DNA of 10,278 nt, taken from JBBRUG01 sp038247995 (GTDB lineage: Bacteria > Chloroflexota > Chloroflexia > Chloroflexales > Chloroflexaceae). Made by a program: the position numbers and the translations under genes. Of this stretch, positions 5,964 to 10,278 are shown piece by piece. The DNA lies in the NCBI GenBank assembly GCA_038247995.1, contig JBBRUG010000215.1, positions 1-10,278 on the forward strand, given 5' to 3'. Numbering within the stretch: the stretch's first letter is position 1; each line of letters begins with the position of its first letter. The notes beneath the pieces were generated by a model, which was not told the DNA's origin, made no database searches, and saw only the letters and a list, made by a program, of their open reading frames with translations.

Positions 5964-6261
5964 GCAGAGGAGCATAGCCGGCAGCCGGTCGCGCAGTGCG
6001 TTCCAATGCGGCGTACATCAACCTCACGCCCATAACGGTCATCTGTTTGTGTACCAGGCCGAATCCAGCATGCAAAATAGCGACTATAGGCGTAAAAGAG
6101 CGTGAGGCGTGGGCCGTGCAACATACCTGCTTCCGCCTGCTTACGCTCGCTCACGTCCTGAACCCTGTGCAATCTGCGGATAAATCGAGAAACTCTTTGC
6201 ACTTTGCCTGATCATGGCTCCGATCTTGCTCATAGCAGCGCGTTTTTGCGCATGAACGTTG
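5964..6261. other. Gene-free stretch with alternative long-range inverted repeats
   Basis: No convincing coding region was found: the open frames here lack ribosome binding sites and recognisable protein sequence. Visible structure: CCTCACGC (6022-6029) complements GCGTGAGG (6100-6107); the overlapping GAGCGT (6098-6103) complements ACGCTC (6143-6148); and CGTGAG (6101-6106) complements CTCACG (6150-6155). These pairings exclude each other. No tRNA-like or known RNA family was recognised. It may simply be the trailer of the double-HTH gene. Confidence 0.35.
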
Positions 6262-6290
6262 TTGACCATTGCACTGCTCTGTGCTAGAAT
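6262..6290 (+). promoter_or_regulatory. Promoter of the TPR membrane-protein pair
   Basis: A -35 TTGACC (6262-6267, five of six), a 17-base spacer and an extended -10 TGC-TAGAAT (6282-6290). Transcription would start near 6297, about 58 bases before the ATG at 6355. This is one of the cleanest promoters in the window. Confidence 0.75.
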
Positions 6291-6322
6291 AGCGCCGATA
6301 TGCTCCAATGCACCCAGCCGCG

Positions 6323-6334
6323 GCCCGATCGGGC
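6323..6334. promoter_or_regulatory. 12-bp perfect palindrome in the leader of the TPR operon
   Basis: GCCCGATCGGGC reads the same on both strands. It lies between the expected transcript start and the ribosome binding site AGGAAGGA (6341-6348). It could be a repressor site downstream of the promoter, or, since it has no loop, a dimerising RNA element. By chance alone such a site is uncommon but possible in GC-rich DNA. Confidence 0.4.
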
Positions 6335-6354
6335 GTAGTGAGGAAGGATAATCC

Positions 6355-7659
6355 ATGGCGGAGCCGGATAGCATCTTGCAGTTGGGTATTGAGGCGGCGC
6401 GTGACGGAAACAAAGAAGAAGCGCGCAATCTCTTTCGCCTGCTGACCCGCCAGGAACCGAATAGTGCTCAGGCATGGCTCTGGCTGGCCGGCGTCGCCGA
6501 GAATCGTGAAGAGCGCCAGGCTGCTCTCGAACGCGTCGTTGCGATCGATCCCTCCAATGAAATGGCGGTCAAAGGGCTCCAGGCGCTTGGCGTGCGCTCG
6601 GACTTCGATGAACCCGTTGCTGTCGCGCCGGTCGTTGTGCCGCCGCCGGTTGCAACACGGCCGGTTGACCCTGTGTACGACGATGCTGATCTTGATCCTT
6701 TTGCTGAACTCGATGCGCTCTCTGATGTTATGGCCGATGCTGAAGCGCCTGTCCGGCGTGAGCCTGTAGTTGCTACTCGGCTCGATCCGTATGATGCCGA
6801 TCCGGCAGTGACGGCGCGCGACGACCGGCGAACAAGCCCAACTCTGGCCGGCAGCAGTGCGGCGCGAGCTGATCGCAACAATCAGTATCTTGACGATGAT
6901 CTGGAGCCTGATCGGCGCGGCCCGAGCCCGTTGCTCTGGGCGTTGCTCTTCCTGACGGCGCTGGCGCTGATCGGCCTCGCGGTTGTATTCTTCTTGCGCC
7001 CTGGCGACACACAACCCGGCGGGGTGGCCGGCGTGGAGCAGACAAGTATTGCCGCCACGAGTGCGGCGGGCGCCGCTGCAACTTCCGAAGTCGGCACTGA
7101 ACCGACGCCAATTCTCGGCGCTGAGGGCGAACCAACGGCTGAGCCGACTGAGCCTGATCCAACTGAGCCGGCTCCGGAACCGCAGCCGGAACCGCAGCCG
7201 GAACCGCAACCTGAGGTTCCTGACGCGGCGTTGGCTAACCCGGCGATTGTGGGGGCGAATACACCGCTGGAAAGTCAGGGCTGGCTCTACGACTTTAATC
7301 AGCCGACGTATGCCGCGCCGATCATCGGCCCGATTGGCGGGATTCAACCGAATAATGGTCGCTTTGTCGTGGTTCTCGCCTTTGCAGTCAATAATACCGG
7401 CCAGGAGCAGGCCATCCCAGGCAACTTCTTCGTGCTGAAGGATGCCCAGGGTCGGGTCTGGGAGGCGCGCCCGGACGTGTCGAGTGCGTATGTTGTCCCC
7501 GGTGTGAATGCCGATCTCGCGCATCCGCAACCGCTGCCGCCCGACGGCCTGACCCGCAGCGTAGCCCTGATCTTCGACGTCGCCCCCGATGCGACGAACC
7601 TAGTCTTCTTTGCGCGCAGTAATCCTGGCCAGGGCTGGCAGGTGCTGCAAAGTGTCTGA
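6355..7659 (+). CDS. TPR-containing single-pass membrane protein with extracytoplasmic beta domain (paralogue 1, 434 aa)
   Basis: Function unknown. Order of parts: TPR-like helices (about 5-76; GIEAARDGNKEEARNLF, then AWLWLAGVAENREERQAALE and a VVAIDPSNEMAVKGL helix), likely a protein-binding surface in the cytoplasm; a long acidic, Pro-rich linker (80-190); one membrane helix (about 191-214, LLWALLFLTALALIGLAVVFF); an Ala/Thr/Pro/Glu-rich stalk with PEPQ repeated three times (274-285); and a C-terminal domain of about 130 residues (300-434). That last domain has the strand pattern of DUF4352-like immunoglobulin folds (RFVVVLAFAVNNTG, NFFVLKDAQGRVWE, RSVALIFDVAPDA). There is no signal peptide, so N-in/C-out topology is expected. 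The ATG has AGGAAGGA six bases upstream. It overlaps the start of its paralogue and is co-transcribed with it from the 6262 promoter. The beta-domain family call is by pattern only. Confidence 0.85.
   Translation: MAEPDSILQLGIEAARDGNKEEARNLFRLLTRQEPNSAQAWLWLAGVAENREERQAALERVVAIDPSNEMAVKGLQALGVRSDFDEPVAVAPVVVPPPVATRPVDPVYDDADLDPFAELDALSDVMADAEAPVRREPVVATRLDPYDADPAVTARDDRRTSPTLAGSSAARADRNNQYLDDDLEPDRRGPSPLLWALLFLTALALIGLAVVFFLRPGDTQPGGVAGVEQTSIAATSAAGAAATSEVGTEPTPILGAEGEPTAEPTEPDPTEPAPEPQPEPQPEPQPEVPDAALANPAIVGANTPLESQGWLYDFNQPTYAAPIIGPIGGIQPNNGRFVVVLAFAVNNTGQEQAIPGNFFVLKDAQGRVWEARPDVSSAYVVPGVNADLAHPQPLPPDGLTRSVALIFDVAPDATNLVFFARSNPGQGWQVLQSV
7174..7209 (+). repeat. 12-bp coding repeat (Pro-Glu-Pro-Gln, three copies)
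   Basis: Three copies of a 12-base unit, CCGGAACCGCAG with minor third-base changes, encode a PEPQ stalk just outside the membrane segment. On the opposite strand it creates a false Arg/Phe-rich open frame. Confidence 0.85.
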
Positions 7660-8792
7660 TGAGCGCTGATCTTGAACGCTTGCTCCGGGTTGGCGTAAAG
7701 GCTGTGCGCAGTGGCAATACCGCTGCTGCGCGTGGCCTTTTTCGCGCCCTTGCCCGTGAACACCCCACCGATGTGCGGGTCTGGTTGGGCCTTGCCGGTT
7801 CGGCGAGCGACCGCGATGAACAGCGGTATGCGCTCGAACAGGTGCTCGCGCTTGATCCGCAACATGTTAGCGCACGGAATGGCTTGGCCCGTCTCGATGC
7901 GGCGCTGCCGCCCGCCCTCGATCTCGCACCGGCAACCCTCCCGCCGCCCGCTACGCCGCCACTTGCGCCGCCACCCGCGCTTACGCCGTCGCCAATTGTT
8001 GCGCCGGAATTGCCGGATCCGGTTGTGCAGGATGCTGAATTGCTGCCGTATCCGACGCCCAAAGCCGCACCGCGCGAGGGGTATTTTCCGTTACTCAATA
8101 CCCTGGCGCTCGGCGTCATTGTTCTGCTGGGTCTAATTTTGCTGGTCGTACTGTTCTGGTCGCGCAGCGCGCCCCAACCGCAAACCGCATCTCCCGCCCC
8201 GACGGCGCTCCTTCCCGGCCTAAATCCCAGCCTACCTGTAGCTGAGCAGCCAACCATTGTTCTGCCGACGGCTGTGCCGCTGGAACCAACCCTAGCAGTG
8301 CCGCTGGAACCAACCCTAGCAGTGCCGACTGCGCCTGCGGTAACGCCTACGCCGGCTGAGTTGCCGCTTGGTGCTGTGTTGGAGTTGGATGGCTGGCGCG
8401 CCACGCTACTCCGCCCCGATTATGCGCTCCTGCTTGATGGGGCGATCGGTGAACTGCAGCCCAGCGGACGCTTTGTGCTCGCGCTTATGGCAATCAGCAA
8501 TGGTGCGCCGGAGCCGCGTAGCTTGCCCGCCGATCTCTTCACCTTAACCGATAGCCTCCAGCGGATCTATACCCCGCTCCCGAATGCCTCGACGATCTAT
8601 TTGGCGACCTATGGCCAGGAGTATGGTGATCAGGCGCTTGAAGATCCGTTTGCCGCCCAAAGTGGCATGCTTAGTATTCCCCTCCTTTTCGATGTGCCGC
8701 CCGACGCTGTAGGGTTCACGCTAACCCTGCGCGGATCCCCCGGCCCGGGTTGGCCAATCACTGGCGGCGATACCTCAGACGCCGGTCCATAG
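7659..8792 (+). CDS. TPR-containing single-pass membrane protein with extracytoplasmic beta domain (paralogue 2, 377 aa)
   Basis: It has the same plan as the gene before it: TPR-like helices (about 4-79; GVKAVRSGNTAAARGLFRAL, VWLGLAGSASDRDEQRYALE, VLALDPQHVSARNGLARL), a Pro/Ala-rich linker (82-140), a membrane helix (about 144-167), a Pro/Thr stalk containing VPLEPTLA twice (206-221), and a C-terminal beta domain (236-377; ELDGWRATLLRPDYA, RFVLALMAISNG, LFTLTDSLQRIYTPLPNAST, IPLLFDVPPDAVGFTLTLRG). The ends GWQV in paralogue 1 and GWPI here show both C-domains share a terminus. The start overlaps the previous stop as TGATG (7657-7661), so the two are translationally coupled and probably made in similar amounts. 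This suggests a heteromer or a matched pair. The partner and ligand are unknown. Confidence 0.85.
   Translation: MSADLERLLRVGVKAVRSGNTAAARGLFRALAREHPTDVRVWLGLAGSASDRDEQRYALEQVLALDPQHVSARNGLARLDAALPPALDLAPATLPPPATPPLAPPPALTPSPIVAPELPDPVVQDAELLPYPTPKAAPREGYFPLLNTLALGVIVLLGLILLVVLFWSRSAPQPQTASPAPTALLPGLNPSLPVAEQPTIVLPTAVPLEPTLAVPLEPTLAVPTAPAVTPTPAELPLGAVLELDGWRATLLRPDYALLLDGAIGELQPSGRFVLALMAISNGAPEPRSLPADLFTLTDSLQRIYTPLPNASTIYLATYGQEYGDQALEDPFAAQSGMLSIPLLFDVPPDAVGFTLTLRGSPGPGWPITGGDTSDAGP
8274..8327 (+). repeat. 24-bp tandem coding repeat, two perfect copies plus 6 bases
   Basis: Bases 8274-8297 and 8298-8321 are identical and encode VPLEPTLA twice in the stalk of the second TPR protein; a third copy starts (GTGCCG) and diverges. 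Identity at every third base points to a recent duplication, so stalk length may vary between strains. Confidence 0.9.
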
Positions 8793-8905
8793 CGGTCTTC
8801 AGCCAAACTATTCACAGAAGGAATGGTTTGCGTCACTTTTGATGCTCCTCAAGCGGTATATGCGTAGCGCCATTTGCGCTGCATAGCCCACCCGAGGAGG
8901 CTTTG
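8793..8905 (+). other. Intergenic hairpins between the TPR pair and the LTD gene
   Basis: CAAACTATTC (8804-8813) pairs with GAATGGTTTG (8821-8830), with one G-U pair. ATGC-GT-AGCGC (8860-8870) pairs with GCGCTGCAT (8876-8884), leaving a 2-base bulge. Neither is followed by a clear T-run, so they are poor terminators. No convincing promoter was seen, so the LTD gene could be transcribed with the TPR pair, with the hairpins protecting or dividing the message. Confidence 0.4.
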
Positions 8906-10278
8906 GTGACGCCACCTATACTTGCCCTGTTGCTTACGATTTGGATCACTCTCCTTGGCGCCCCTGTCGTGTCCGTGCCGCTAAGCCAGCATAGCCCCAC
9001 TTTGCTGATCAACGAGATCCATCCCGCCCCGCTCGCCGGCCTGCGCGAGTGGGTCGAGATCTATAATCCTGGGCCGGTCGACATCAATCTGACCGGCTGG
9101 CAGATCGATGATATCGAAGGCGGAAGTAGTCCAGTATTGATCGCTGCCGGCACCCTCGCGCCGGCTCAAGGGTTAGTGGTGATCGAATGGAGTAGTGTCA
9201 TCCTCAACAATAGCGGCGACAGCGCCCGGTTGATCAATCCGCAGGGGCATGTAATCGACGCGCAGAGCTATCTCGATGCACCTCAGGGGCAGAGTTTCGC
9301 CCGCATTCCTGATGGCGCCACGACCTGGGCCTGGATGGCGCCCAGCCAAGGCAGGTGGAATGTAGCGCCGGAGGTGACGCCTACCCCGACACCGACGGAA
9401 ACTGCCCCCCCTTCCCCTACCGAAACACCAATCCTGACGCCGGATACCAGCGACACGGCAATGCCCGACGTAACCGCCAGCGCAACGCCAACCGCCAGTG
9501 CGACACCAACCGCCAGTGCGACGCCGACAGCCAGTGCGACGCCAACCGCCAGTGCGACGCCAACCGCCAGTGCGACGCTGACCGCCACACCCGATCTCCA
9601 GCAGATTATGATCAATGAGATCTCGGCAGCGGGCGACCCCGAATGGATCGAGCTGTACAACGCCGGCTCTAGATCGATCCACTTGAACGGTTGGCAGATC
9701 GTGCGTGTGAGCACTGGCCAGCCGGTGCAGCGAGCTTTACCCAATGTCGAGTTAGCCGCCGGGGGTTTTCTGCATGTTGAACTGGCTGTGCGTACGCTCC
9801 CCAACGACGGCGCAACGCTCTGGCTCGTCGATGGAAATGGCGTGCAGATCGGCGAGGCAATGAGTTATCCGGTGCTCACCGGTAATCAGGTGTATGCCCG
9901 TACGCCCGATGGAACTTCCGTCTGGCTGGTGACCACCGACCTAACACCGGGCGCGCCAAACCCGTTACCGCAGCCTGGCCCCACCATTGGGCCTTCAGCT
10001 ACGCCGTCGCCAACCCGCACGCCGTCGCCAACCCGCACGCCGTCGCCAACCCGCACGTCCACAGCGACCCGCACGCCGTCGCCAACCCGCACGTCCACAG
10101 CGACCCGCACGCCCTCACCAACCCGTACGTCCACAGCGACCCGCACGCCCTCACCAACGCGGACCGCAACAGCTATGCAAACTCCGTCGCCGACGCGAAC
10201 TCCGTCGCCGACGCGGACCGCAACAGCTATGCCAACTCCGTCGCCGACGCGGACGCCAACATTGACGCGGACGCCGAC
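8906..10278 (+). CDS. Secreted protein with two lamin-tail domains and Thr/Pro-rich repeat linkers (open at right edge)
   Basis: The frame stays open for 457 codons and leaves the window. GTG 8906 is the start, with GAGGAGG (8894-8900) five bases upstream. Residues 1 to about 25 form a hydrophobic export signal (ILALLLTIWITLLG), though with little positive charge at the front. The first lamin-tail domain (LTD, a small beta fold common in bacterial surface proteins and nucleases) is about 33-152: LLINEIHP, REWVEIYNPG, NLTGWQIDD, GDSARLINPQG. A Thr/Pro/Ala linker with six 6-residue repeats follows (157-229), then a second LTD (232-352: MINEISAAG, PEWIELYN, HLNGWQI, GATLWLVDGNG), then a second repeat linker (366 onward) of TPSPTR, TSTATR and TATAM(P/Q) units. 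More domains probably follow. Likely a cell-surface or exported adhesive protein; the linkers would suit O-glycosylation. Function is inferred. Confidence 0.88.
   Translation, partial: MTPPILALLLTIWITLLGAPVVSVPLSQHSPTLLINEIHPAPLAGLREWVEIYNPGPVDINLTGWQIDDIEGGSSPVLIAAGTLAPAQGLVVIEWSSVILNNSGDSARLINPQGHVIDAQSYLDAPQGQSFARIPDGATTWAWMAPSQGRWNVAPEVTPTPTPTETAPPSPTETPILTPDTSDTAMPDVTASATPTASATPTASATPTASATPTASATPTASATLTATPDLQQIMINEISAAGDPEWIELYNAGSRSIHLNGWQIVRVSTGQPVQRALPNVELAAGGFLHVELAVRTLPNDGATLWLVDGNGVQIGEAMSYPVLTGNQVYARTPDGTSVWLVTTDLTPGAPNPLPQPGPTIGPSATPSPTRTPSPTRTPSPTRTSTATRTPSPTRTSTATRTPSPTRTSTATRTPSPTRTATAMQTPSPTRTPSPTRTATAMPTPSPTRTPTLTRTP
9476..9583 (+). repeat. 18-bp coding repeat, six copies, between the two LTDs
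   Basis: Six tandem copies of an 18-base unit like GCCAGTGCGACGCCAACC encode Ala-Ser-Ala-Thr-Pro-Thr. The copies differ at only a few bases, mostly third positions. The unit length is a multiple of three, so changes in copy number keep the frame. Confidence 0.92.
10001..10278 (+). repeat. 18/36-bp compound coding repeat after the second LTD, running off the window
   Basis: Fifteen consecutive 18-base units are seen, plus a partial one. ACGCCGTCGCCAACCCGC (TPSPTR) occurs three times, then alternates with ACGTCCACAGCGACCCGC (TSTATR), giving a 36-base super-repeat, and later alternates irregularly with TATAMQ and TATAMP units. Codon changes between early copies (ccg tcg cca acc cgc) and late copies (ccg tcg ccg acg cgg) show two generations of expansion. 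Confidence 0.92.

Noticed and set aside
5996..6211. 71-codon + strand open frame in the gene-free stretch
   Set aside because: No ribosome binding site, unusual composition with many Cys and rare-type codons, and no recognisable motif.
6151..7530. 459-codon open frame on the minus strand
   Set aside because: It is a shadow of the first TPR gene: low-complexity Arg-rich sequence, including a run made by the PEPQ repeat, with no domain and no supporting RBS.
7388..8404. 338-codon minus-strand open frame across the two TPR genes
   Set aside because: Ser/Gly/Arg-rich shadow spanning the junction of two well-supported genes; the repeated stretch is only the complement of the 24-bp stalk repeat.
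8804..8830. Terminator of the TPR operon
   Set aside because: The hairpin is AT-rich with one G-U pair and is followed by CGTCAC, not a T-run; kept only as an unspecified hairpin.
9173..10146. Minus-strand frames rich in TGGWR or VRVGDGV repeats
   Set aside because: Their repeats are the complements of the Thr/Pro linker repeats of the LTD gene, which has a good RBS and two recognisable domains.

Overview
The window looks like a piece of a high-GC chromosome from a filamentous anoxygenic phototroph of the Chloroflexales (Chloroflexus/Roseiflexus relatives). The decisive marker is a full-length, two-part malonyl-CoA reductase of 1236 residues, the signature enzyme of the 3-hydroxypropionate bi-cycle for CO2 fixation. 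The Pro/Thr-rich surface proteins and short helix-turn-helix (HTH) proteins fit that phylum. Genus cannot be fixed from this sequence alone.

Layout. 1-130: the end of an IS3-family insertion sequence, carrying the first codons of its orfA on the minus strand. 130-341: gene-free DNA with three kinds of short tandem repeat and small hairpins. 342-420: mcr control region, with a perfect palindrome just upstream of an extended -10 element. 421-4131: mcr, followed by a strong intrinsic terminator. 4164-4964 (minus): a SAM-dependent methyltransferase convergent with mcr; its stop codon lies inside the mcr terminator. 4965-5203: a palindrome-rich region between the divergent methyltransferase and a Cro/C1-type HTH gene (5204-5500). 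5497-5642: a consensus-like promoter whose -35 box overlaps the HTH stop codon, then a 10-bp perfect hairpin in the leader of a small protein made of two related HTH units (5643-5963). 5964-6354: gene-free apart from the next promoter, a 12-bp palindrome and an RBS. 6355-8792: two overlapping paralogous genes, each encoding cytoplasmic TPR-like helices, a Pro-rich linker, one membrane segment and an extracytoplasmic beta domain. 8906-10278: a GTG-initiated, open-ended gene for a secreted lamin-tail-domain (LTD) protein with two LTDs and long Thr/Pro/Ser repeat linkers.

How the parts may work together. Mcr supplies 3-hydroxypropionate from malonyl-CoA and appears to be its own transcription unit. 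The two small HTH genes look like a compact regulatory pair, each with its own promoter, with conditional read-through possible between them. The two membrane proteins are almost certainly co-translated and probably form one complex or work as a pair at the envelope. The LTD protein just downstream, in the same direction, is a plausible surface partner, but nothing in the sequence proves that link. Three clear promoters share the -10 hexamer TAGAAT, suggesting the same housekeeping sigma factor.
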